Below, one piece after another: positions 44,039 through 52,878 of a DNA stretch of 64,000 nt. The position numbers and the translations under genes were made by a program. How positions within the stretch are numbered: position 1 is the stretch's first letter; each line of letters opens with the position of its first letter. The DNA comes from Nitrospira_D sp035465795 (GTDB lineage Bacteria; Nitrospirota; Nitrospiria; Nitrospirales; Nitrospiraceae). The stretch is from NCBI RefSeq assembly GCF_049546785.1, contig NZ_JBMWAN010000001.1:248001-312000 (forward strand), read 5' to 3'. The notes beneath the pieces are model-generated. The model searched no databases. It saw only the letters and a program-made list of their open reading frames with translations, and was not told the origin of the DNA.

Positions 44039-44482
44039 TCAGTCTTCTTCTGGATTGATGATGTGCAATCCGGCCGTCTTGGAAGCCGCCAGCAACTGCG
44101 TATCGGCGCTCACGACGGTCAGTCGCAAGGGCTTCAGCTCCAACGCCAGTGCCAGGTGCATCACCTGCGCCGCTCGCAGAAAGGGATATTCCAACGCCAA
44201 TTCCTTGGTGGCCAAGTAGGTGGCCATCGTGGGCGCAATAAACTGATAGAGGCCATCCTTTGACTCAATCTCAAACTTATGGATCACCGAGTAACAGTCA
44301 TCGCGGGTGATGTCACCCTGTTGCGCCCGATTCGCCAGCGTCGTGTAAAACTCGGTGACGGTCCAGGTGGGAAGAATGGCCACCTTTCCCCGTTTGACCA
44401 TCAGCTTGTTGACGATACGGGTTCCACGCTCCATGCTGTAGCGCTTCACGAGCGCCGAGGAGTCGAAGTAATAGTACGGCAT
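44039..44482 (-). CDS. PIN-domain protein (VapC-like)
   Basis: 147 residues. PIN nucleases need three or four acidic residues. The first (YYFDSSALVKRY) and second (WTVTEFYTTL) are present, and a final Asp is in VVSADTQLLAA. The third, usually in RAxDAxHLA, is Gln here (LRAAQVMHLALAL), so cleavage may be impaired. It lies 3 bp after a small basic partner gene, as in toxin-antitoxin pairs. Confidence 0.8.
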   Translation of the reverse strand: MPYYYFDSSALVKRYSMERGTRIVNKLMVKRGKVAILPTWTVTEFYTTLANRAQQGDITRDDCYSVIHKFEIESKDGLYQFIAPTMATYLATKELALEYPFLRAAQVMHLALALELKPLRLTVVSADTQLLAASKTAGLHIINPEED

Positions 44483-44485
44483 TCG

Positions 44486-44755
44486 CTAGACCCTCCCCTT
44501 CAAAATCACCGCGGCCAAGGGTCCCTGGAGCTTGGAGAGCCTGTCTTGTAGCTCATCAAGCGGCACTTCCTCATACCCCTGTTTCCGCAAGGTCTCGGCC
44601 AGGTTGGCCTGATTGAACGCCGCCGTATCTTCCTTCAACCGGTCCCCCAGGCGCCGCTTGGCCAGACGACTGGAGAGCTTGCGGCCCGGCTTGGTCAGCC
44701 CGCGTCCGCGGCTCCGTGGGGCGCGGCCCATCGATTTTTCTGTAGGCTGTGTCAC
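44486..44755 (-). CDS. Small basic protein upstream of the PIN gene (putative antitoxin)
   Basis: 89 residues from a GTG at 44755 with GGAGGG ten bases upstream. The N-terminal half is very basic (GRAPRSRGRGLTKPGRKLSSRLAKRRLG) and the C-terminal half could be the toxin-binding part (AETLRKQGYEEVPLDELQDRLSKL). No standard antitoxin fold is recognised. Position and size support an antitoxin role; that is inference. Confidence 0.5.
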   Translation of the reverse strand: MTQPTEKSMGRAPRSRGRGLTKPGRKLSSRLAKRRLGDRLKEDTAAFNQANLAETLRKQGYEEVPLDELQDRLSKLQGPLAAVILKGRV

Positions 44756-44774
44756 AGTGCTGATTCCCTCCTCG

Positions 44775-45935
44775 TTAGAATGAAGGTGGCGTGGCTGGCC
44801 CCGGCGTGACCGGGAGCGGATCTCGTGGACACCCGGCCGGTGGTGCAGCGGCAGCCGGTAACGGCGCCTCTCCAAATACATGAGAAGCGATGGCTTTGGC
44901 AAGGTCTGAGGAAAATTCCTGTTGAATCACCCGCAGGGCTTTCGCCGTCGCCTCACGATCGGAGAGGTGGCCTTCCTTCCCTCCCCTCGACAGGGCTCCG
45001 AGGACACGTTGCGAAACGGACTCCACCACTTCAAAGTCGCTGCACCACCGGACGTACTTGAATTTCGGATCCCCCACTTCGATGGGCCAAATCCGCACGG
45101 TCCCGCGGACCAGCAACTCCGGAGCCGCCCCGTCCCCGTTCACCGCACGATGCGTCACGTGCAGGCCCTCCCGAATCAATCCCTCGGTGAGCGACCGTTG
45201 AATGGGCTCCGCATGGTCGCCGGCCACTTCGACGGCCAACAGGAGATTGGCCGAAAGAAACTGATCCAGTTCGTTGGTCAGATCATTCACATGGTAAGCG
45301 GACGGACTTCCCTGTCCGGATGGCCGGATGACGCGCAGATCCGCGTTATACGCCTCCCGCATCACCAGGGTCCTTGTGGCACGACGGAGATCGCGCACCT
45401 TGGTCAACTTGTCGGCCGTCTGGCGGGCGTCCGTCAGATCGGACTCAATCGCCCGATCGAGTTCGCGCATCTTCTCCAGCAGCGCGGTTTCCCCCTGCCC
45501 CCGGTGCATCCCGGCCAGCACGTAATGCAACCCTTTCGACGCGTCGTACCAGGCGTCCAGCACTGTCACATTCTCGAGCACTTTATCGGTGGAGACCTTC
45601 GTAATCGTGTCCAGCGTCAATCGTCGCTCGGCATTCGACCCTCCCCGGGTCTCGACAAGCAGGTAGGACTCCCAATCCTTGGCTTGAGCCGCCACCTCAG
45701 CCTTAAAAATTCTGGCGACCGCCGCATAGGCCTGGTCGGAGGCCGCACTCTTGCTTGCCGACTGTCCTTCGCCAAGCAGGTATTGAGACGACGAGAACTC
45801 CGCACTCCCGCCGTCCACCCATGCCGGTTTGGCCTTTCCCCCGAACCAGGAACAGCCGGTGAGCGCGAGCCCTCCGAGGAGTCCGAGAAGGAGAACGCGG
45901 GCGCCGCGCCGCGAAGCAGGAACGATCCGTGTCAT
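44775..45935 (-). CDS. LPP20-like lipoprotein
   Basis: 386 residues with a lipobox LALTGC. After the anchor, PAWVDGGSAEFSSSQYLLGEG parallels the start of LPP20-type proteins (PxWVxxGS...YGVG) as in the protein at 48311. It ends in a Pro/Ala-rich tail. Its start overlaps the stop of the COG3014-type gene by 4 bp (45932-45935), so the two are one unit. Probably an outer-membrane or periplasmic envelope protein; precise role unknown. Confidence 0.7.
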   Translation of the reverse strand: MTRIVPASRRGARVLLLGLLGGLALTGCSWFGGKAKPAWVDGGSAEFSSSQYLLGEGQSASKSAASDQAYAAVARIFKAEVAAQAKDWESYLLVETRGGSNAERRLTLDTITKVSTDKVLENVTVLDAWYDASKGLHYVLAGMHRGQGETALLEKMRELDRAIESDLTDARQTADKLTKVRDLRRATRTLVMREAYNADLRVIRPSGQGSPSAYHVNDLTNELDQFLSANLLLAVEVAGDHAEPIQRSLTEGLIREGLHVTHRAVNGDGAAPELLVRGTVRIWPIEVGDPKFKYVRWCSDFEVVESVSQRVLGALSRGGKEGHLSDREATAKALRVIQQEFSSDLAKAIASHVFGEAPLPAAAAPPAGCPRDPLPVTPGPATPPSF

Positions 45936-47422
45936 TGCATCACCCGCTGAATCAGGACGGTGGTTTGTCCGGGGACCAGCGTGAGTGTGCGTCCGGAGTC
46001 TTTGGTATTACTCTCCCCACGCCCGACGAGCTGAACCGACGCCTGGTACCGCCCGGGTGCAACCCAGGCCCGTGTGATATGAATTTCATCCGGGAGAGTC
46101 TGCCAACTGCGTTTGTCCGCTTCTTCGGAGGCCACAGCCCATCCTTTCGTCAGCACACCGACAATGAGTCCCACCCAGGGGCCCGCATCTTTGCCCGCCG
46201 CTTGCTGCGCCCCTCGCGTCGCCCCCTCCGCCATGGCAAACTTCCCCGCCGCACGGGCCACCGCCTTCATCGCAATTCCCGGCAGCCGGTCCGCCAGACT
46301 CTTCTCGGCCAGGGCGGTGATGTTCTGGCCCAGCTCCGAACGGACGGCCATCTGACGGCCGGCATCATCCGTCAGCATCAGCTGCTCCGCAGCCACGTGC
46401 GTTTTGTGGGAAATCAATTGCGGCAGGGCCACGCGTACCACGCGTCCACTGAGGCCGTACAGCACGCTATCCACCCCTCGATTCTGCTGTCGCGCGCCTT
46501 GCGAAAACCCGCGGTTCAATAGCACGAGCTGCAACGCATTCAGACTGACCGGCAAGTCAAGATAGCGGTCCTCTTTGCGCGGGGCGCGGCCATTATAGCT
46601 GATCAGCACGACCTGAGCGAGATCCCGGACCGCCTCATAAGACCGCCACGTCGTGTCCGGAAACAACCGGCGGTACTCTTCGAACTCCGTGGTGAGATGC
46701 AACGCCTCGGACGTCCGCAACAGATCGGCGCGCAACTGACCCGGCGCCGGGGTGCGCGCCCACCCGCTCATCGCCTCATAAGCCTCGTAGGCCTTGCGGT
46801 AGGCGATGAACGCGTTGTTTATGTCGCCCGCGGACTCGTAGAGGATGCCCGTCAGGTACCGTGCAAATCCATCCTCCCTGTACGTAGCTTTATCATTGAC
46901 CTTATCCGACAACACATTGAGCCGGTGATCGATGCGCCGCGCTTCAACCAGCGATTCCTCCAGCTGTCCTTGGGCCGCGTAGTTCAAGGCCTTCAAGACG
47001 TTGATCATGACATGTTCGTAGGCATCCCCTTCGTACGGAAGCGTGTTGTCGTTGGTGAGAAACGCGGCGGTTTCCGAACGGATCGACCTGGTATAGAGCC
47101 GCTCGATTTCTTCATCGGCCTGTTCGAGCACGGCATTGCTCTGCTGATAGTCTCCCGCCAGTTGCAGCATCATGCCCCGGTCCATCCCGTAGAGCAGCCG
47201 ACTCTTGCTCCCGTAGGACTCCTCGGCCTGCCGGACGATGGCGTCAGCCTGTTTCGCGTCGCCGGCTAACAGACTTTGCTCGATCAGCGCATACCGGTTG
47301 AGAGGGGGCCCGCACGCCGTCAGCAGCAGCGCGACGGCCAGCAGGCTGAAACAGGAGAGCGATGAGGCAGCGCTCCGCCGCACAAGACCGTTCCGGGCAG
47401 AGCGTGAGAGGAGAGAGCTCAA
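45932..47422 (-). CDS. COG3014-type lipoprotein
   Basis: 496 residues. Lipobox LLLTACG, then TPR-like helical repeats (QQSNAVLEQADEEIERLYTR; INVLKALNYAAQGQLEESLVEARR) and a C-terminal region with YNGRAPRKEDRYLDLPV. COG3014 proteins are often found beside LpoB and LPP20 genes, as here. Likely involved in envelope or peptidoglycan assembly. The 122-bp-type repeat element separates it from lpoB. Confidence 0.75.
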   Translation of the reverse strand: MSSLLSRSARNGLVRRSAASSLSCFSLLAVALLLTACGPPLNRYALIEQSLLAGDAKQADAIVRQAEESYGSKSRLLYGMDRGMMLQLAGDYQQSNAVLEQADEEIERLYTRSIRSETAAFLTNDNTLPYEGDAYEHVMINVLKALNYAAQGQLEESLVEARRIDHRLNVLSDKVNDKATYREDGFARYLTGILYESAGDINNAFIAYRKAYEAYEAMSGWARTPAPGQLRADLLRTSEALHLTTEFEEYRRLFPDTTWRSYEAVRDLAQVVLISYNGRAPRKEDRYLDLPVSLNALQLVLLNRGFSQGARQQNRGVDSVLYGLSGRVVRVALPQLISHKTHVAAEQLMLTDDAGRQMAVRSELGQNITALAEKSLADRLPGIAMKAVARAAGKFAMAEGATRGAQQAAGKDAGPWVGLIVGVLTKGWAVASEEADKRSWQTLPDEIHITRAWVAPGRYQASVQLVGRGESNTKDSGRTLTLVPGQTTVLIQRVMQ

Positions 47423-47518
47423 CGGAATCCGCTGATACCTAGCAAGTGGTTGGCAAACGACTTACGGGCTTCAACACCATGAGGTCCAGGCACTCACACA
47501 ATCGTTCACGACTCTTCA

Positions 47519-47641
47519 CAGGCTGTTCAGAAAGGCCGTCCAGCAAGGCCGCAACCAGCGAAGAGGCGAGGCGTACGCGGTTGGTACGTTGAGCCTCTGA
47601 GCGCCGCGAGAACGCCACTGGCGGGCTTTATCAACAGCCTG
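47519..47641 (+). repeat. Interspersed inverted-repeat element, copy 2 (123 bp)
   Basis: Same element as 41724-41845. Ends CAGGCTGTTCAGAAA and TTTATCAACAGCCTG are mutually inverted; the middle GCGTACGC and GTACGTTGAG are kept. It ends at the last base before the lpoB stop codon and so sits exactly at the 3' end of that gene, where it could act as a 3' stem-loop or terminator. In both copies the next bases are YTAG. Confidence 0.85.
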
Positions 47642-48253
47642 TTAGAATATCGTGCGTTTCTTCTCAATGACTTTCTTAATCTTCTTTTGTCCGTACCAGA
47701 CCTTGGCATTGCTTTCCAGATCCACCATCTGCAGATCGATCTGGTAAAAGACCGCCTTGGTGCCGTCGGCTTCGTCGAGGATCGTGGAGATCGTCCCCTT
47801 CATCATGTAATCGGCGCCGATCTCTTTTCCCGGGGATTTTTGCGTATCCTCGCGCGCATACATCGCCTGCTCTTTTCGTTCCGTGCGCAGCTCTTCCCGC
47901 TCCCCTTTTCCCGCCACGAAGGTCACTTTCTGGGAATTGGTCAACTCACGTTCAAGATCCGTCACGAATGTCTGGATGCTGATATGCTCGTGACTGCTGT
48001 TCAGGATGGTGCCGACCACCACCACGGGCTGGCGTTGCTTACCCTGCGTAAAATTTCCCAGCCAGGGATAGGCGAGCGCTTCCTTGACCATGGTTTCCGC
48101 CACCATGCGGGAATCCGTATCGTTCCATCGGCCGCTCAAGTCGGTCACGACCCCGGCATCGACTCGTGTAATCGTGGTTTCGTGCCCGCACCCCGACACC
48201 GCGAGCCACACCGCCGCCACCACCCCCAGCCATCCGTGTTTCAATCCCATCAC
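47642..48253 (-). CDS. lpoB: LpoB-like lipoprotein (penicillin-binding protein activator)
   Basis: 203 residues. Lipobox VSGC, then the LpoB-type domain: LSGRWNDTDSRMVAETMVKEAL, VVVVGTILNSSHEHIS, DYMMKGTISTILDE and the final QIDLQMVDLESNAKVWYGQKKIKK. In enterobacteria LpoB stimulates PBP1b; a relative here may serve a comparable role. It lies between an LPP20 gene and the COG3014 gene. Its stop abuts the interspersed repeat. Confidence 0.82.
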   Translation of the reverse strand: MMGLKHGWLGVVAAVWLAVSGCGHETTITRVDAGVVTDLSGRWNDTDSRMVAETMVKEALAYPWLGNFTQGKQRQPVVVVGTILNSSHEHISIQTFVTDLERELTNSQKVTFVAGKGEREELRTERKEQAMYAREDTQKSPGKEIGADYMMKGTISTILDEADGTKAVFYQIDLQMVDLESNAKVWYGQKKIKKVIEKKRTIF

Positions 48254-48310
48254 GCCTGCCCCTCCAGGAGAAACAGTTCCCGCACGTTCATCCGGCCTTC
48301 ACGCAGAACC

Positions 48311-48877
48311 TTACCGGTTCATCCGCTTGTCTTCTTCTTTTTCGAGCCGATCAAACATCTTGTCGGCGTTCTTCCTCACGAAATCGCGGACATCCTTGTT
48401 GAGTTCTTTGGCCTGCTCCAGATTGTTCTTCATATCTTCTAAGTTCAATTTGGTCAGCACATAGTAGGTATTCGTCTTTTCATCCTTATAGCGATCGATC
48501 GGCCGCACACCGCTGAGCGTCACGGTGGTGATCGTCTTGATGGCCCGTTCGACGTTCTGCTCTTCCGTGTTGCGTGTGAAATCACCCGCCGTCGTCGAAG
48601 CGGCATAATCCCGCATCAGATAGCCGGTGTATGTTTCAAAGGTCTTCGCAATCTCCGCCCGCCCCCGATTCTCCGCCGTATCCCAGGCCAGCGGCTCATT
48701 CCGGACCCCGACCACCGAGCCCACCCCATAGAACGCCTTGTTGTCCTTTTCATTGAAGGCTCCGGATCCTTTTTGTACCCAGTTTGGCGGACCACCGCAT
48801 GCAGCGAGCCCGATCAAGAGAGCCATGGCAAGCCCGCCGCCGGCCACTCTCTTCACACATGCCTGTGCTGTAGCCAT
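48311..48877 (-). CDS. LPP20-family lipoprotein
   Basis: 188 residues from ATG 48877, which has AAGGAGG six bases upstream. Lipobox LAACG, then PPNWVQKGSGAFNEKDNKAFYGVG, the LPP20 signature region. A second copy of this type is at 44775-45935. It starts the lipoprotein run (LPP20, LpoB, repeat, COG3014, LPP20-like). Envelope-localised; function not established. Confidence 0.82.
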   Translation of the reverse strand: MATAQACVKRVAGGGLAMALLIGLAACGGPPNWVQKGSGAFNEKDNKAFYGVGSVVGVRNEPLAWDTAENRGRAEIAKTFETYTGYLMRDYAASTTAGDFTRNTEEQNVERAIKTITTVTLSGVRPIDRYKDEKTNTYYVLTKLNLEDMKNNLEQAKELNKDVRDFVRKNADKMFDRLEKEEDKRMNR

Positions 48878-49076
48878 CTGATCCTCCTTCGTCACGAAAT
48901 TGGGGGTGATCATCCGCGTGTCAGCAAGTCGAGAATTTACCTGGATTCATGCTAACATGCGTGTCCAGATGCGTCAACGAAACGACCGGTTTCCGGTTGG
49001 CGGACACAAGAAATTTCTCGCGCAGTAGCGCCTGACATCCGCAACGACGCAACGCTCACAGGGGGAGGAACTCACC

Positions 49077-49247
49077 GTGGCCGACGTTCAGATAGAAGAC
49101 GGTATCATCAAGATCGCCAATCTCGACATTCAAGACCCGAAGGCCGCTGCCGTCCTTGCGGAATACCCGCAAGTCCGCTGGGCGGAAATCACACGGCGTG
49201 CATTGAAAATCGGGTTGGGCTATCTCAAGGGCGGAGGAAAGGATTAA
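49077..49247 (+). CDS. 56-residue small protein
   Basis: A GTG start with GGGGGAGGA eight or so bases upstream opens a frame reading ADVQIEDGIIKIANLDIQDP, then AAVLAEYPQVRWAEITRRAL and ending KGGGKD. The strand-helix-helix order is like ribbon-helix-helix DNA-binding proteins, but I cannot confirm it. It overlaps the end of the caspase-like gene on the opposite strand by 4 bp and is divergent from the LPP20 gene. Confidence 0.6.
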   Translation: MADVQIEDGIIKIANLDIQDPKAAAVLAEYPQVRWAEITRRALKIGLGYLKGGGKD

Positions 49248-50638
49248 CGCCTTGTGGCGGCGTCGGCTTCTCGCACCACCGCCTTCGCGCGGGAGTGGCT
49301 CCCGCCCAATTCCAGATAGCGACGAAAGGCCTCGACTGACTTCGGCTGATCATTGAGGTGATCGGCATAGAGCGTCCCGAGAGAGAAATAGACGTCCTGA
49401 TAACCGGGATTCACCTTCAGCGCCTGCAACAGAGCCTGTTCCGCTTCCACGAAGCTGCCCCGTTTTTCATAGATCAAGCCGAGCGTGTAGGAAGAGTCCG
49501 GATTATCCGGCGCGTGCTGGACGGCAAGTTGCCCGGCTACCAGCGCCTCATCGAGGTTCGGAAGCACCTCCAGGAGAAGATAGCTCTTGAGCACATAGGC
49601 GTCGCCGAAGGCCGGATTGTACTCAATCGCGCGATTCAAACGCTCCAGCGCCTCATCAGCCCGCTTTCCCTCCTGAAGCAACGCGAACGCCTGCTCATAC
49701 TGCGCCTTGGCCGCCTGCTGCCGTTCCGCCGGTGTCTGGGGGCCGGCGCCCAGGATAAAGGCGCTCTTTCGCCCTTCGACCAACACCGTATCCCCGTCGC
49801 CATCAAGCCGGGCGCTGATCGGATGCTGTTTGCCCTGCGACAGGCCTGCAATTTCCTGCTCCAGGTAGGCGCCAAGTTCCGACGCCATCAACCAGCCGTT
49901 CTTATTGAGGTCGGCGGCACCCTGCAATCCGGTAAGCAGCGCCGTCGCAAAGAGGCTCTTTCCTCCGGGACGGAGCGACACTTCGCCTTTGTCTCCCGCC
50001 GTGATAACCTGTGCCGCCCGCCGCTCCGTATCCTCTTCCGGCGATACCCGACCTTCCAGAGAAAGTTGTTGAGGCGCAGTGGTTTCCCACCCTCTGACCG
50101 CCGCGTCAATGATCAGCAGGGTATGTTTTGAAGCAGACCGGCGGGTGAATTCCTTGAGCTGCTCGAAGGTCACCGACTTCGCAACATTGTTCACCTGCGC
50201 ATCCCACGGAACGAGATAGCCGAGATCTTTCCCATCGGCGTCCTGGGTAACCCCGGCATGACCGGCATAAAACACGACCAGCCGATCCATCCGACCGACC
50301 TTCCTGGGAAGGAAATTCGTGAACACTTGCTGAAGGTGCCGGAAACTGGCGTCCTTGTCATACACCTCAAGGACTTCATCGAACCCCATTTGGCGAAACG
50401 CCTGAGCCACCGTCTTGGCGTCGTTCACCGCACCGGGAATCGGCGGCGCCAGGAGATAGTTTTCAACGCCGATGACGACGGCCCAGGATTTATAATAGAG
50501 TCCTTCCGGCTTTCCCAGTTGGGCATGAGCCGGTTGGATTCCCACACACACGGCCACCAGAGCCCCAGCGACGGAAAGGCTCAAGGCGCGCGGGATTCGC
50601 GGGAACAGACGTGGGATGAGTCGAAGAGAAATTGGCAT
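49244..50638 (-). CDS. Exported caspase-fold pseudo-protease with TPR repeats
   Basis: 464 residues. A signal peptide ends near QPAHAQ. The caspase p20 fold follows: WAVVIGVENYL, DAKTVAQAFRQMGFDEV, and the catalytic His in FYAGHAGV. The usual catalytic Cys motif DACYSG reads DAAVRG (LLIIDAAVRGWE), so the nucleophile is lost. Three or four TPR repeats fill the C-terminus (AFGDAYVLKSYLLLEVL to YFSLGTLYADHL). It is probably a binding or scaffold protein in the periplasm. Confidence 0.85.
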   Translation of the reverse strand: MPISLRLIPRLFPRIPRALSLSVAGALVAVCVGIQPAHAQLGKPEGLYYKSWAVVIGVENYLLAPPIPGAVNDAKTVAQAFRQMGFDEVLEVYDKDASFRHLQQVFTNFLPRKVGRMDRLVVFYAGHAGVTQDADGKDLGYLVPWDAQVNNVAKSVTFEQLKEFTRRSASKHTLLIIDAAVRGWETTAPQQLSLEGRVSPEEDTERRAAQVITAGDKGEVSLRPGGKSLFATALLTGLQGAADLNKNGWLMASELGAYLEQEIAGLSQGKQHPISARLDGDGDTVLVEGRKSAFILGAGPQTPAERQQAAKAQYEQAFALLQEGKRADEALERLNRAIEYNPAFGDAYVLKSYLLLEVLPNLDEALVAGQLAVQHAPDNPDSSYTLGLIYEKRGSFVEAEQALLQALKVNPGYQDVYFSLGTLYADHLNDQPKSVEAFRRYLELGGSHSRAKAVVREADAATRR

Positions 50639-50831
50639 GACCGGCTCCGGGTCAGACTACCCCTCCGCTGCTGCGGCTGTCAAGAAATCAGGCCCCCGGC
50701 TTCAACGTCGCCCATTCCCGGCGGAACCGATGGCCTCAAAGATCCGCTCGCTTCAGGGTTGCAGGGAAGGCCACCTTTCTCCATAATTGCGCAACGATCG
50801 TTCAGTGATTGACCGAGGAGGCACGTGCGTC

Positions 50832-52721
50832 ATGAGTGAACAAATCGAGACCCTCTTGAAGGAAAGCCGAACCTATCACCCGACCGACAAGACCAAAGCC
50901 GCCGCCTATATTCAGGATTATGACGCCGAATACAAGAAATCGATCGCTGATCCGGAGGCCTTCTGGAGCGGCGTCGCCAAAGAATTAGACTGGTTCACCC
51001 CCTGGAGTAAAGTCCTGGAATGGAACTACCCCCTGGCCAAATGGTTTGTGGGGGCCACCTGCAATATTTCCTACAACTGCCTCGATCGCCACGTACAAGG
51101 CGGCCGCAAAAACAAAGTGGCCGTCATCTGGGTCGGCGAGAACGATCAAGAACGGGTCTTCACCTATGGCGAGTTGTATCGCCAGGTGAATCGCTGCGCC
51201 AACGCGCTCAAGGCCCTGGGATTGAAGAAAGGTGACCGAGTCACGATCTATCTTCCCAAGATTCCGGAGCAGATCATCGCCATGCTCGCCTGCGCGCGCA
51301 TCGGGCTGATCCACAGTGTCGTGTATTCCGGCTTCAGCGCGCCGGCCCTCGCCAGCCGCATTCAGGATGCGGAAGCACGGGCGGTCATTACCGCCGATGT
51401 CGGCTATGACCGCGGGAAGGTCATTCAGCTGAAAAGCGTCGTCGATGAGGCCCTGGCCAATTGCGGCACGGTGGAAAGCGTGGTGGTCGTGCGCCGCCAG
51501 ACGCCGGCGATTCCTCTCTCGTCACCCAAAGAACTCGATTGGGCGGACTGGCTCAAGGGCGAGAAACCCGTCTGCGAAGCGGAACGTCTGGACGCCGAAG
51601 ATCCGCTCTACATCCTCTATACCTCCGGCACCACCGGCAAGCCGAAAGGCGTCGTCCATGTCCACGGCGGCTACATGGTTGGCACCTATATCACCTCGAA
51701 ATATGTCTTCGACTTGAAGGAGGACGACGTGTATTTCTGTGTCGCCGACCCCGGGTGGGTCACCGGCCACAGCTACATCGTCTATGGCCCGCTCTTGAAC
51801 GGCGCGACGATCCTCACCGCCGAAGGGAAGCCTGACTATCCCAATCCCGGACGCTGGTGGGATTTGATCGAGCGCTACGGCGTCTCGATTTTCTACACCA
51901 CGCCGACCGCCATTCGCCTGCTCATGCGCTACGGGGAAGACTGGCCGAAGAAATCCGACCTCTCGACGTTGCGCATTCTCGGCAGCGTCGGCGAGCCGAT
52001 CAATCCGGAAGCCTGGGAGTGGTTCCATCGCGTCACCGGCGGCGACAAGCCGATCATGGATACCTGGTGGCAAACGGAGACCGGCTCCATTCTCATCACC
52101 CCCCTGCCGACCGTTCCGCTGAAACCCGGTTCTGCCACCAGGCCGTTCCTCGGCATCGAGGCCGACGTGGTGGATCGCCAGGGCAACAGCCTCCCGGCGA
52201 ACGCGGGCGGCTTCGCGGTGATCAAGAAACCCTGGCCATCCATGATGCGGACGATCTACAAAGACCCGGAGCGGTACAAGGTTTACTGGAACACGATCCC
52301 CAACTGCTATACCGCCGGCGATGTCTGCCACAAGGACGCCGACGGCTACATGTGGTTCATGGGCCGCGCCGATGACGTCATCAAAGTCGCCGGGAACCGG
52401 CTGGGCACCGCCGAAGTGGAAAGCGCCCTGGTCAGCCACCCTGCCGTAGCCGAAGCAGCAGTCATCGGCAAGCCGCACAAGACCGTCGGCGAGTCCATCA
52501 AGGCCTTCATCATCCTGAAGCAGGGAGAAAAAGAGAGCCCTGAACTGATCCAGTCGATCAAAGATCAGGTCAAGGCCGAGCTTGGAAAGATCGGGGTCCC
52601 GGCTGAAATCGACATCGTCCAATCCTTACCCAAAACCCGCTCCGGAAAGATCATGCGGCGCGTGCTGAAGGCCAAAGAGCTGGGCCAGGACCCTGGAGAT
52701 ATTTCCACCATCGAGGAATAA
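50832..52721 (+). CDS. acs: Acetyl-CoA synthetase
   Basis: Activates acetate to acetyl-CoA through acetyl-AMP. 629 residues. AMP-binding motif YTSGTTGKPKGVVH, substrate pocket WWQTETGSILI, hinge GRADDVIKVAGNRLG and the regulatory Lys in PKTRSGKIMRRVLKA, which is a target of acetylation in homologs. GAGGAGG stands about 11 bases before the ATG. It is monocistronic here. Nearby genes do not form an acetate-use operon. Confidence 0.95.
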   Translation: MSEQIETLLKESRTYHPTDKTKAAAYIQDYDAEYKKSIADPEAFWSGVAKELDWFTPWSKVLEWNYPLAKWFVGATCNISYNCLDRHVQGGRKNKVAVIWVGENDQERVFTYGELYRQVNRCANALKALGLKKGDRVTIYLPKIPEQIIAMLACARIGLIHSVVYSGFSAPALASRIQDAEARAVITADVGYDRGKVIQLKSVVDEALANCGTVESVVVVRRQTPAIPLSSPKELDWADWLKGEKPVCEAERLDAEDPLYILYTSGTTGKPKGVVHVHGGYMVGTYITSKYVFDLKEDDVYFCVADPGWVTGHSYIVYGPLLNGATILTAEGKPDYPNPGRWWDLIERYGVSIFYTTPTAIRLLMRYGEDWPKKSDLSTLRILGSVGEPINPEAWEWFHRVTGGDKPIMDTWWQTETGSILITPLPTVPLKPGSATRPFLGIEADVVDRQGNSLPANAGGFAVIKKPWPSMMRTIYKDPERYKVYWNTIPNCYTAGDVCHKDADGYMWFMGRADDVIKVAGNRLGTAEVESALVSHPAVAEAAVIGKPHKTVGESIKAFIILKQGEKESPELIQSIKDQVKAELGKIGVPAEIDIVQSLPKTRSGKIMRRVLKAKELGQDPGDISTIEE

Positions 52722-52878
52722 CCGGATCGTGAACATCGACCCGGCATCGATGGCCTCACACTCCATAACCATGGCAGGATTCGCAGGGGCTGGCTCTCGC
52801 AGCCGGCCCCCGCGGAGACTCGCTTAAGAAGGCAAGAACACCAGACCCTCGACATCATTATTTCCAACACCAGGCCTT

